Positions 1 through 7,578 of a DNA stretch of 42,612 nt are shown here, one piece after another. Made by a program: the position numbers and the translations under genes. Within the stretch, counting starts at the first letter, position 1; every line of letters starts with the position of its first letter. A model generated the notes under the pieces. It searched no databases. It saw only the letters and a program-made list of their open reading frames with translations, and had not been told where the DNA came from. This stretch comes from Clostridiales bacterium. Lineage in GTDB: Bacteria; Bacillota; Clostridia; Oscillospirales; CAG-272. The stretch is from assembly GCA_003523225.1 (NCBI GenBank), contig DPGK01000003.1, positions 35,358 to 77,969 on the forward strand, written 5' to 3'.

Positions 1-6
1 CAATTT

Positions 7-41
7 CGGGCTGCCTCACTCGGAGGCAGCCCGTTTATTTT
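7..41 (+). terminator. Rho-independent terminator at the left edge
   Basis: Perfect 11-bp stem (7-17 with 23-33), 5-nt loop, followed on the plus strand by a T-rich tail at 34-41. The T tail is on the plus side, so it best fits a plus-strand gene lying left of the window. It also sits just past the stop of the minus-strand gene at 53-1585, but on that strand the tail has no T-run, so bidirectional action is uncertain. Confidence 0.75.
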
Positions 42-52
42 CATTATTGATA

Positions 53-1585
53 TCAGTTGTCCTTGCGGTTATTTTTCTTTTTCTTTCCCGCAGCAGGCAG
101 CGCTGCGCCAGCAAATGCGGACATCGCGATAAGGACAGTGCCAGCCACTCCTATGTCCGAGCCGCAGCCGCTCTTTTCCTCGGCAATACCGTGAGCCGCG
201 CGCCATTCTGCCTTTTCCGAGTCGGACATCTCCTCGGAGCTGAACACCGCCGTATATACCGCGCTGGAATCCGCCCTCTCGGCGACCTCCTTGTCCCAGC
301 CCAAGAAGGTATATTTAAGAGTGCCGTCACTCTCCTTTACCGGAGCTTCGGGAATCACCACGCGGTCGCCGTAGAGATAATTTCCGCTTGATAGCAGCGT
401 TCCGTCCTCATTCTTGAATACGATGCTGTATTCCTCCTGCGCCCATGCCGCGCGGAGGCTTACCGTCGCGTCGGCGGAATATGTATCTCCGGGAAGGTAT
501 GCAATAGCGGTAGAGGCGCTTTCGTCCACCCAGCCAAGGAAGCGGTAGCCCTTGTATTCCGGGACCTCATCCACTATCGTCAGCGTCTCGCCCTCCAGCT
601 TGCGCTGGGGCAGCGGGGCTGTGCCCTTGTCGGTGTAATAGTAAACGGAGAAAACGATATCCTCACAAAAGATAGTATATGAAAGGGATATCCACCCGCT
701 CTTGCCCTGATATTCGACCTTACCCCAGCCGTTTTTTATCTCCGTGACGGTAACGGGAGCCCAGTACGGAAGCGGGTCGGTAAGCAGCTTGCCGGCAGTT
801 GAAGGCTGGTCGCGGAAGTTAAGCCCGCTGGCGGTGGTGCGGTAATCGCCAAGACGCGCGTCGGTGACTTCAAGGCTGAAATCGTAAACGGGCACTGCCG
901 GCGCGCCGGAATAATCGGGTATGCCGTAGCCCACTATCGTGCTGTTGTTTGCCGCATACACGTGCGTGGCTACACAGCCGCCGTTGTTGCCCTCGACGGT
1001 GTAGATCATTCCGTCCTTTACGCCGATAACGATACCGACGTGAGTTGAGACCGCGCTTGACGTTCCGGTCTTGAAGAAGATAAGATCGCCCGGCGTCGGT
1101 GTGTATTCCGCTCCCTGCCACGCCGTCCTGTTTCTGACCGCACGGTACCAGTTCACCATGCGTATACAGCTTATCTCGGTAACGGCGGCGGACTCCGCCA
1201 CTCCCGCCTGACGCAGGCAGAAGGAAACAAATGCGGCGCACCAGGCGTAACCGTAGCTGACGCCGTTCCCCTCACCGTTATCCACCTTGCCGAAGATGCG
1301 GTTGTATTCGACAAAATTCTTGCCGCCGGAGGTATTCATCCCGTCAAAGTCAAGATCGCTGTCGCCCTCGTGATAGCCGAACTGAGTCAGCGCGATAGCC
1401 ACGGTATCATACCTCTGATCTCCGGTCGGAGCGTAAGCGCTGAGCGCGGCATAATACTTTCCGGATGCGTATCCCTTGCTCGGCTCATATACCGGAAGCG
1501 CCGCCGCAGGAACTACAAGTGCCGTCAGTGCGGCAAGCATAAGCGCCGCAATAGCCAGTGAAATGATCCTTGTCCTTATCTTCAT
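53..1585 (-). CDS. Secreted CHAP-domain cell-wall hydrolase with SH3-like and InlB-type repeats
   Basis: 510 aa, probably a cell-surface peptidoglycan amidase/endopeptidase. Residues 1-29 form a Sec signal peptide (basic N-terminus, Ala/Leu-rich core, AAA cleavage region). Residues about 60-225 look like a CHAP/NlpC-type cysteine peptidase, with Cys116 in an AWCAAFVSFC context, His182 in THVGIVIG, and a following VEGNNGG segment that can supply the third polar residue. An SH3-like segment follows (about 245-310, ending in GWGKVEYQGKSGWISL). Two InlB/Listeria-Bacteroides-type beta repeats (about 325-395 and 390-450, each with a GWxxx motif) come next. A C-terminal hydrophobic segment (about 478-497) followed by a Lys/Arg-rich tail looks like a membrane anchor. 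The start is supported by GAGGTG about 5 nt upstream. It is monocistronic, divergent from the permease gene. Function is by domain recognition; the substrate is not determined. Confidence 0.85.
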   Translation of the reverse strand: MKIRTRIISLAIAALMLAALTALVVPAAALPVYEPSKGYASGKYYAALSAYAPTGDQRYDTVAIALTQFGYHEGDSDLDFDGMNTSGGKNFVEYNRIFGKVDNGEGNGVSYGYAWCAAFVSFCLRQAGVAESAAVTEISCIRMVNWYRAVRNRTAWQGAEYTPTPGDLIFFKTGTSSAVSTHVGIVIGVKDGMIYTVEGNNGGCVATHVYAANNSTIVGYGIPDYSGAPAVPVYDFSLEVTDARLGDYRTTASGLNFRDQPSTAGKLLTDPLPYWAPVTVTEIKNGWGKVEYQGKSGWISLSYTIFCEDIVFSVYYYTDKGTAPLPQRKLEGETLTIVDEVPEYKGYRFLGWVDESASTAIAYLPGDTYSADATVSLRAAWAQEEYSIVFKNEDGTLLSSGNYLYGDRVVIPEAPVKESDGTLKYTFLGWDKEVAERADSSAVYTAVFSSEEMSDSEKAEWRAAHGIAEEKSGCGSDIGVAGTVLIAMSAFAGAALPAAGKKKKNNRKDN

Positions 1586-1628
1586 AACACACCTCGTTTG
1601 CTGAATTGAACTGCGTATTTATTGAATA

Positions 1629-1657
1629 ATTATAGCAAATTCATGACGATAAAGCAA
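1629..1657 (-). promoter_or_regulatory. Putative sigma-A promoter of the CHAP hydrolase gene
   Basis: On the minus strand a perfect TATAAT (1629-1634) is preceded at 17 bp by TTGCTT (1652-1657). The -35 is weak, but position and spacing fit. It lies about 45 bp upstream of the start at 1585. Confidence 0.55.
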
Positions 1658-1770
1658 TAAGCTGCGCACATTTTGTCGGATTTTCCCCGCATATTTTACC
1701 CCTGACCTTTAAGATTTTCTTAAATTTGACGCTGTACGCCCTTTATGCCGTCTTTTGGCGGCTTTCTCAC

Positions 1771-1799
1771 TTGACCGCGAAAAAAAAATGTGATATCAT
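1771..1799 (+). promoter_or_regulatory. Putative sigma-A promoter of the AI-2E permease gene
   Basis: TTGACC (1771-1776), 17-bp spacer, TATCAT (1794-1799), about 70 bp upstream of the start at 1870. The spacer contains an A-tract. This and the minus-strand promoter at 1629-1657 account for the 284-bp divergent gap 1586-1869. Confidence 0.6.
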
Positions 1800-1869
1800 A
1801 TATACATCAAATCACTTAAGGCTGTAAACTGATCCCGAAAGGAGCGCACGGCGCGCGGATACGGAAAAA

Positions 1870-3153
1870 ATGGACATTGAAAAGAAAAAAAGATTTATTG
1901 TAAACTTCTTTTATTTTGTTATTCTGTTCGGGCTGTCGATACTTATAGTAAGGTTCGCCCTGCCCGCGCTTTTTCCCTTTGCAATAGCGTTTCTGGTAAC
2001 GCTGTTGCTGCGCCCGGTCGTAAACTTTATCGTCCGCAAGCTGCACATTAACCGCAACGCAATATCCGTGCTGTTCGTGCTGCTGTTTTACGGCACTATC
2101 GGACTTGTCGTAGTGCTGCTTATAATTAAGCTGATAAATTCCATCGGCTCATGGATCGCAAAGCTGCCCGACTTCTTCAATCAGACCGTCGTCCCCGCGC
2201 TTCGCAGCGCAGGAGACGGGATATCGGCGATAATCGAAAATTTTGACAGCGACGGTTTTATCGACCTTGACGACGTCGCCGCAAAGCTTATCTCCTCACT
2301 CAGCACCATGATCTCGGATTTTTCAGGCAAGGCGCTGGCATTCGTAAGCTCCTACGCCACATCCGTTCCGACATGGATACTCAATATCGTCATTACTATA
2401 ATCTCCTCGGCGTTCCTGCTTATAGACTATGACTCAATAAAGGAATTTGTCGCACACCAGCTCCCCGACGAAAAGCGCAAGCTCATAAGCTCAATAGCTA
2501 CTCACCTCAAAAAGGTCATCTGGAAGTATATCACCTCGTATCTCTTCATTATGGTGATCACCTTTGCCGAAATTTCAATAGGCCTTATCTGCATCGGTCA
2601 GAAAAACCCGTTCGGAATTGCCGCCGGAATTGCCGCGCTTGACATTCTACCCGTGGTCGGGTCGGGGCTTATACTTCTTCCCTGGTCGGTAATATCCATG
2701 CTTTCCGGCAGTCTCGGCAAGGGCATCGGTCTTCTTGTGCTGTGGGCGATACTCAGTGTCATCCGTCAGATAATAGAGCCGAAGATCGTCGGCGACACGG
2801 TGGGAATGCACCCCCTGCTCACTCTGTTCGGAATGCTGTTCGGAAACTTTGTTTACGGCGGACTCGGCATCTTCCTTGTCCCCATCACTATCGCGCTCTG
2901 CCAGAGCCTTCAGCGTCAGGGTATCATCCATATATATAAATCGGTTCCGAAGGCGGAAGCGCCTCGCCAGGAAAGCAGGCTGAACCGCGCGGTGTACGGA
3001 TTCGTCGGAAAGCTGACGGCTCCTGTACGGAATAAGATCGCCAAAATGAAAAAGAACGGCAAAAAGGGCAATGACGCCACGGAACAGACACAAGACCCCA
3101 AAGATAAAGATCCCGGCGACTCCGGACAGGACGAAACGGTAAATAAGTCATAA
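1870..3153 (+). CDS. AI-2E family (YtvI-like) integral membrane permease
   Basis: 427 aa polytopic membrane protein of the AI-2E/PerM transporter family. In spore-forming Firmicutes the closest type is the sporulation membrane protein YtvI. Hydrophobic segments occur at about 12-50, 65-90, 158-186, 215-240, 245-275, 280-300 and 310-345, the usual family arrangement, with the conserved region PVVGSGLILLPW at about 260-271 and the IIEPKIVG motif at about 305-312. The family is often about 350-370 aa; this copy carries an extra charged, Lys/Asp-rich cytoplasmic tail after residue 375. The ATG has only a weak GGAAAA Shine-Dalgarno; a better AAAGGAG lies too far upstream (1838-1844), and no alternative in-frame start is available there. 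Transported substrate unknown. Confidence 0.85.
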   Translation: MDIEKKKRFIVNFFYFVILFGLSILIVRFALPALFPFAIAFLVTLLLRPVVNFIVRKLHINRNAISVLFVLLFYGTIGLVVVLLIIKLINSIGSWIAKLPDFFNQTVVPALRSAGDGISAIIENFDSDGFIDLDDVAAKLISSLSTMISDFSGKALAFVSSYATSVPTWILNIVITIISSAFLLIDYDSIKEFVAHQLPDEKRKLISSIATHLKKVIWKYITSYLFIMVITFAEISIGLICIGQKNPFGIAAGIAALDILPVVGSGLILLPWSVISMLSGSLGKGIGLLVLWAILSVIRQIIEPKIVGDTVGMHPLLTLFGMLFGNFVYGGLGIFLVPITIALCQSLQRQGIIHIYKSVPKAEAPRQESRLNRAVYGFVGKLTAPVRNKIAKMKKNGKKGNDATEQTQDPKDKDPGDSGQDETVNKS

Positions 3154-3279
3154 CCATCGGCAAAGCCGGTGGCTTGCACAGCCCTATAATGGCATATTAG
3201 CGGCGTGGCTGAAAGACCGACGGAACTTCCGACATTTGCAAATTTGCTCCACAGTCACGAATACGGCGGGATACGTCAG

Positions 3280-3330
3280 CCTCCCTTGTGTAAAGGGAGG
3301 TGGCACGGCGAAGCCGTAACGGAGGGATTG
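3280..3330. repeat. Gut-Clostridia-type intergenic palindromic repeat (partial)
   Basis: An 8-bp hairpin (3280-3287 with 3293-3300, CCTCCCTT/AAGGGAGG) is followed by a second small hairpin (ACGGC at 3305-3309 with GCCGT at 3313-3317) and the sequence GGAGGGATTG ending at 3330. I recognise this arrangement as an abundant non-coding interspersed repeat in gut Oscillospirales genomes. It occurs once here, in the 295-bp gap between the permease and holA. The rest of that gap holds no convincing gene. A separate short hairpin (3410-3417 with 3421-3428) lies just before holA. Confidence 0.6.
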
Positions 3331-3448
3331 TCACACTACGCTCTCCCAAACGCCCCTCAGGTGCCTTCGTCTGGATCGCTAAACGGCAAAGGCCTCTATC
3401 AAAAAATGACTCCGGCAGGCTGCCGGAGGTAAAAAAGGCGGTGGAAAA

Positions 3449-4480
3449 ATGCCTCACGAAACAATAACCGACGCGGATTTCCGCCGTCTTACAAAAGCGC
3501 CCGCGCCGGGCAGATATCTTTTGTTCGGCGACGAGGATTATCTTAAGGCTCACGCCGCCGAATCGGTAAGGAACACCCTTTGCCCGGATGAGAGCCTGCG
3601 TATATTCAACTGCATAACCCTTGACCGCGCCGGATTTACGGTTGCGGCGCTTCGCGCGGCACTTATCCCGCCGCCGATGTTCACCTCATGCAAAGCGGTA
3701 ACGGCGTCGCTGACCTTTGACGACCTGCGCCCCTCGGAGGTCAACGAGCTGTGCGAGCTTTTGGCTGAGGACGGGCTGTTTGAGTACAATTTTCTCATGA
3801 TATGCGTCCCCTCGGGAGGGATCGACGCCGGAACTCCCAAACGTCCCTCGGCGCTGCTGCGTCGTCTTTCGGAATCGGTAGTGCCGGTTCGCTTTGACCC
3901 CGTCAGCGGTGCGCGCCTGCGCGAGTGGATAGGCAGGCATTACACAGCAAACGGTGTAACGGCAGCTCCGGCTTTGTGCGATCTCACAGCTTCGCGCTGC
4001 GGCGAGAGTATGTTCACGCTCTCCTCCGAGATCGACAAGGTTTCGTACTACGTCCTCTCAGACGGCAGGACCGAGGTAAGTGCGGAGGATATACGGCTTG
4101 TAGCGTGTGAGGGAGGCTCTCACGACGCCTTTGCTTTTGCCAACGCCATCCTCGGTCGCCGCAGCGCCGAGGCGCTTGATGTGCTGTCGGAAATGAAGGC
4201 GCGCAGAGTTGACCCAACCTCGGTGATGGCGGAGCTTATCCGCGTCATCTGCGATATGTCCGCGGTAAGCGAATGCCTTGCGGCGGGACTCTCCCCCTCG
4301 CGTATATGTGCCGAGACCGGACTTCGCGAATATCCGGTAAAGCTCTACTCCACCGCCGTCTCAAAGCTGCCGCGCGGGGCGCTGAGCGCCGCCCTTGCCT
4401 CAGCATCGGAGGCTGACGCGGCAGTAAAAAGCTCGGCTCAGGATTATCTCCCCATCGAGCGGCTTATCTGCTCGCTCTAA
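3449..4480 (+). CDS. holA: DNA polymerase III subunit delta
   Basis: 343 aa, the usual length for the delta subunit of the clamp loader, which opens the beta sliding clamp during chromosome replication. The N-terminal AAA+-like fold begins with GRYLLFGDEDYL at residues 21-32, the family's diagnostic start, where the P-loop is degenerate. The middle contains the characteristic RxxSELDK-type segment, here TLSSEIDKVSYYV at about 192-204. The C-terminal collar domain (about 215-343) has the repeated helices seen in HolA, ending in LPIERLICSL. RBS: GGTGG at 3440-3444, 4 nt before the ATG. The usual Firmicutes neighbours (comEC, rpsT) are absent. A terminator-like hairpin follows at 4557. Confidence 0.88.
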   Translation: MPHETITDADFRRLTKAPAPGRYLLFGDEDYLKAHAAESVRNTLCPDESLRIFNCITLDRAGFTVAALRAALIPPPMFTSCKAVTASLTFDDLRPSEVNELCELLAEDGLFEYNFLMICVPSGGIDAGTPKRPSALLRRLSESVVPVRFDPVSGARLREWIGRHYTANGVTAAPALCDLTASRCGESMFTLSSEIDKVSYYVLSDGRTEVSAEDIRLVACEGGSHDAFAFANAILGRRSAEALDVLSEMKARRVDPTSVMAELIRVICDMSAVSECLAAGLSPSRICAETGLREYPVKLYSTAVSKLPRGALSAALASASEADAAVKSSAQDYLPIERLICSL

Positions 4481-4556
4481 GACGGGTGCATTTTTTCTCC
4501 CCGGAAAGCCGATTTGTGAAAAAGGGAGAAATTACGCGCAAATTGTAAATTTTAAG

Positions 4557-4579
4557 CCGGGACGTTTTTCCCGGTTTTT
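4557..4579 (+). terminator. Putative terminator downstream of holA
   Basis: Stem CCGGGA/TCCCGG (4557-4562 with 4569-4574), 6-nt loop, then TTTTT. The stem is short, so efficiency may be modest. Confidence 0.5.
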
Positions 4580-4680
4580 CCACAGCCTTTTGCGGAAAAG
4601 TGCGGCGTCAAAGCCCATTCTTTCGCTTCCCACGCTGAAAAAAGCGGGGATTTCAACACTTACCACAGGGTTTTCCACAG
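4576..4680 (+). other. Cluster of DnaA-box-like sequences between holA and the DUF1287 gene
   Basis: TTTTCCACAG occurs at 4576-4585 and again at 4671-4680, and TTACCACAG at 4660-4668, all on the same strand. The canonical DnaA box is TTATCCACA, so each copy has one or two differences. The rest of the 273-bp gap holds the terminator at 4557 and the RBS at 4741. No dnaA or dnaN gene is nearby, so this may be a regulatory cluster or chance. Low confidence. Confidence 0.25.
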
Positions 4681-4753
4681 GCTGAGGAAAACTCCGGTGC
4701 AAAAAATCCGCCGCGCGCCGTTATCGTCAGATTGTACAAAGGAGGCAAAATAA

Positions 4754-5431
4754 GTGACTCGGACAGCCAACCGCCGCCTAATTATTGCAGCGTCAGTAAC
4801 GCTTGCATTGCTTATCGTCGCGCTTGGAGCAGTGCTTGCGGTAAAAGAGATGACACGTGTACACTATTCCTCCGACTTCGGCTTTGAAGACATAAGAAGC
4901 CCGCTTGACGCCGACGGCGACGGTGTGGACGATTACACCGATATAAAGGACGGCGCGCTTGCCTACATAGCGACCGACCCTGTCTACGGCAGCAAATACT
5001 ACGCCGGGGGCTACCCCGACGACGGTCAGGGCGTGTGCACCGACGTTATCTGGAACGCCTTTGCCGCCGCCGGCTACGATCTCAAATCGCTGGTTGACCG
5101 CGACATCGCGGACAACCCCGACGCATATCCGGAAATTGAAAAGCCCGACCCCAACATCGACTTCCGCCGCGTGCGCAACCTGCGTATATTCTTCGAGCGG
5201 AACGCCGAATCCCTGCCGCTCGATTTCAAAAACCCCTCCGATTGGCAGCCGGGTGACATAGTAGTGTTCGAGGGGCATATCGGCATCTGCTCTGATAAGC
5301 GCAACTTCCGCGGCGTGCCCTACCTTATCCACCACGGCAACATAGTAAGCGGAGCTGTCGAGGCGGACGAAATGAGATACTTCACCGTCGTCGGTCACTA
5401 CCGCTGGCATCCCGGTAACGAAGATCGGTAA
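4754..5431 (+). CDS. Membrane-anchored DUF1287 family protein
   Basis: 225 aa. Residues about 9-30 form one N-terminal transmembrane anchor or uncleaved signal. The rest matches DUF1287 (family of E. coli YijF): GALAYIATDPVY at about 67-78, GVCTDVIWNAF with Cys95, the helix RNLRIFF near 140, and then WQPGDIVVFEGHIGI with His175 and an IHHGN motif near 192-196. The Cys/His pattern resembles NlpC/P60-like papain-fold enzymes, so a cell-wall peptidase or amidase role is plausible but unproven. Residues 52-63 contain an Asp-rich stretch that resembles a calcium-binding loop. GTG start at 4754, set by a strong GGAGGC at 4741-4746. Confidence 0.8.
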   Translation: MTRTANRRLIIAASVTLALLIVALGAVLAVKEMTRVHYSSDFGFEDIRSPLDADGDGVDDYTDIKDGALAYIATDPVYGSKYYAGGYPDDGQGVCTDVIWNAFAAAGYDLKSLVDRDIADNPDAYPEIEKPDPNIDFRRVRNLRIFFERNAESLPLDFKNPSDWQPGDIVVFEGHIGICSDKRNFRGVPYLIHHGNIVSGAVEADEMRYFTVVGHYRWHPGNEDR

Positions 5432-5523
5432 ACGCGGAATTACCGGAAAAAAGGGATTATGTTAAATCATAATTGCTGCTGTTTCTTTTGACGTTTGAAC
5501 GCACCGCAGGCTCCCTTAAAGAG

Positions 5524-5616
5524 ATGGGCTTTTTTGTGCCTGCAAATGATCAAGCGTCGTTTTACGCAGTAGGGCTGGGGCTTGCTCCCGCCGGGATGAA
5601 CGAAACAAATAAATAA
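5524..5616 (+). other. Possible small ORF or gene remnant, unrecognised
   Basis: An open frame of 30 codons from an ATG at 5524, which can extend upstream to a TTG at 5473 (47 codons), ends at 5614-5616 inside the left arm of the following terminator. The peptide (KEMGFFVPANDQASFYAVG region) looks amino-acid-like rather than low complexity, but the RBS is weak and I recognise no family. It occupies most of the 253-bp gap 5432-5684. It could be the tail of a decayed gene. Confidence 0.2.
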
Positions 5617-5655
5617 TGCTGCGGCGCAAAAGCGCCGCAGCATTATTTGTTTATC
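5611..5655. terminator. Bidirectional Rho-independent terminator
   Basis: Very strong perfect 17-bp stem (5611-5627 with 5632-5648), AAAA loop, with T-rich tails in both directions. It lies between convergent genes, the DUF1287 gene (+) and the EEP lipoprotein (-), and serves both. Confidence 0.9.
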
Positions 5656-5684
5656 AAGGGATATAATTAATTATGTAGTTTTTC

Positions 5685-7505
5685 TCAGCCTGCTATATCG
5701 AAATCAACCATGACCGGGCAATGGTCGGACGAGATGAGGGCGTATTGCAGCTTTATCACATCAAACAGGCGGGCTGTCAGCTTGTCGCCGTTATAGACAA
5801 GGGCGTGGTCTATTGCGCCATTGTAATCTCCTTTCGGGGCATTCAGCTTCAGATACAGACCCGCGCTTTCGTCCCATTCGGGATAGAGGTGGCTGGTCTT
5901 GCTGTCCTCGGTCTTTTCGGCTATCTTCTGAAAATCCACCATTCCGCCCTTCAGAAGATTCTGGAACGGCGTGGTGGGGTATTTGCAGTTCAGGTCGCCG
6001 CCCGATATCACGGGGCAATTGTACTTCTGCACGATGCTGCGGTTGACCTCAAGGAGCTGCTCTGCGTCAAGTATACGCGCCGCCTCCGCCTCTGCCTTGT
6101 AGTAAAAGTGAGTTGAACATACGGCAAATCTCTTGCCGTTTGAAATATCCTCAAATACCGCCCAGGTTATGGACTTTGATTTGTCGTTCGCTCCGTCGGA
6201 GTACAGGTGATACCCGCTGTCAATGACCTTGAGCCTGTCTTTATTGTAGAAAAGCGGAGTGTAGTTTGTTTTGTTGGAGTTGGTTACCGTTACCGCCACC
6301 TCGGCGTAGCTGTATTTTGCCAACGTGGGAACAACGCTTGAGGAGCCGCGGCTGTTTGCCGAGCATTCCTGAAGTCCTATTACATCCGGCTTAAGTACGG
6401 TAAGCACCTCTGCCGCCGTCTGATTGCGCTGAGGGGTAGGCACGACGGAGGTATCGCAGTTGCCGAGAATGTTGAAGAAGATAGCGCGGTACTCGCCGTA
6501 TTTTTCCTCAGAATACTTTGCCTCCGGTTCGGGCGAGCCGTCGCCGGACGCGGTGTAATCCGCACCTATTTCAACATTCCCGCCGGTAAAGAGCGTTTTT
6601 GAAAGGTAGGTGTAAAGGTTCATGTAGCCGAACAGATTTTCAGCGCCGAAGCAAAGCGCGCCGTCGGCTACCGTTCCCTGCCACGCGCCGAGAGACGCGC
6701 CCGAAAGCTCCACGCCGCCGCGCGAGGTCTTGCCTATGCGTATTTCGTGTCCGGTGCTGTTTGCCTTGTCGCTTATTACCGGAAGGATAAAGCCCGCCGT
6801 GTCGGCAAGGTAATTTGAAAGCAGTATTGCGGTTCGTTTTGCGGAGAAAAGTCCGTCGGAGGGATAAACTATTGAGTATTCCTCAAGAGGCGTGCCGAGT
6901 ATCTTACAGTCGGTGACGCTGTAGCCTGAATAAACATGGACCTTTGAATCCTCCGGCTGCATAATTATCGACACAAAATCCTTCCCCACTACCTGCGGAA
7001 GCAATACGGTGTCAATAAAGACATTTACCGCCTGAAAAGTCATCTCGGGAGTCGTGCCGGCAAGCACTATCTTGTTGCCGTAGATTCCGATAACGTAATC
7101 CTTTGTCCTCAGTCCCTTTACCGCGCTTGAGGATATTTCGCGGTTGGTCGCGCCCACAAGTATCTCATATGAATCGGCGCTTTCGGGAGCAAGCACATCG
7201 TCGACAGCTTCAAATTCCAGCCCCGTGTACTTTGAAAGCTCACGTGCAAGAATGGAGGACGCCTTGAACTCGTCGCCCTCGGCACGCGAGGAGCGTATGA
7301 CGGTAAATTTACTTTTTCCGTCCGCGAAGATGGTCATAGGCTGTTCGGCGGCAATGACCTCGGTGGTCTCACCCGGCGCGTCGGAGCTGACATCCCCCTC
7401 TCCCCTGTTGCAGGCACTGAGTGCTGCCGGGGCTATGAGGAGAGTAAGCGCCAGCAGTGCGGCGATGATTCTCGGTACTGATTTCTGGCAGGCGATTTTT
7501 TTCAT
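5685..7505 (-). CDS. Lipoprotein with C-terminal endonuclease/exonuclease/phosphatase (EEP) domain
   Basis: 606 aa. The signal peptide ends in the lipobox LSAC (Cys32), so the protein should be lipid-anchored on the outer face of the membrane. Residues about 58-175 and 200-325 look like two copies of one alpha/beta domain: each has a helix with SxxLAxELxxYTG-type sequence and then an E-I-x-x-G-x-T-x-R strand-turn. The C-terminal part (about 342-606) is an EEP (exonuclease III/DNase I-like) fold with the metal-site motifs LQECS, GGDLNCK, AIDHALV and SSDHCPV intact. Substrate (nucleic acid, phospholipid or phosphosugar) cannot be told. A second protein of this architecture with one N-terminal copy is encoded at 36626-38011. 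It follows pdxY after a short tandem repeat. Confidence 0.82.
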   Translation of the reverse strand: MKKIACQKSVPRIIAALLALTLLIAPAALSACNRGEGDVSSDAPGETTEVIAAEQPMTIFADGKSKFTVIRSSRAEGDEFKASSILARELSKYTGLEFEAVDDVLAPESADSYEILVGATNREISSSAVKGLRTKDYVIGIYGNKIVLAGTTPEMTFQAVNVFIDTVLLPQVVGKDFVSIIMQPEDSKVHVYSGYSVTDCKILGTPLEEYSIVYPSDGLFSAKRTAILLSNYLADTAGFILPVISDKANSTGHEIRIGKTSRGGVELSGASLGAWQGTVADGALCFGAENLFGYMNLYTYLSKTLFTGGNVEIGADYTASGDGSPEPEAKYSEEKYGEYRAIFFNILGNCDTSVVPTPQRNQTAAEVLTVLKPDVIGLQECSANSRGSSSVVPTLAKYSYAEVAVTVTNSNKTNYTPLFYNKDRLKVIDSGYHLYSDGANDKSKSITWAVFEDISNGKRFAVCSTHFYYKAEAEAARILDAEQLLEVNRSIVQKYNCPVISGGDLNCKYPTTPFQNLLKGGMVDFQKIAEKTEDSKTSHLYPEWDESAGLYLKLNAPKGDYNGAIDHALVYNGDKLTARLFDVIKLQYALISSDHCPVMVDFDIAG

Positions 7506-7536
7506 TTCGGTCTCCTTGTTTATCTTGAATTATTTT

Positions 7537-7578
7537 GTTTATAGTTTATCGTTTATAGTTTATCGTTTATAGGTTATC
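7537..7578. repeat. Three 14-bp tandem repeats overlapping the end of pdxY
   Basis: GTTTATAGTTTATC occurs perfectly at 7537-7550 and 7551-7564 and with one change at 7565-7578. The array spans the end of pdxY (stop TAA at 7567-7569) and the 61-bp gap before the EEP lipoprotein gene, which is AT-rich compared with its neighbours. Confidence 0.9.

Noticed and set aside
3404..3430. Terminator just before holA
   Set aside because: The hairpin 3410-3417/3421-3428 has a T-run only on the minus strand, where no gene ends; on the plus strand A residues follow.
4481..4753. Chromosomal replication origin
   Set aside because: DnaA-box-like motifs are imperfect and few, and no dnaA, dnaN or AT-rich unwinding region is present.
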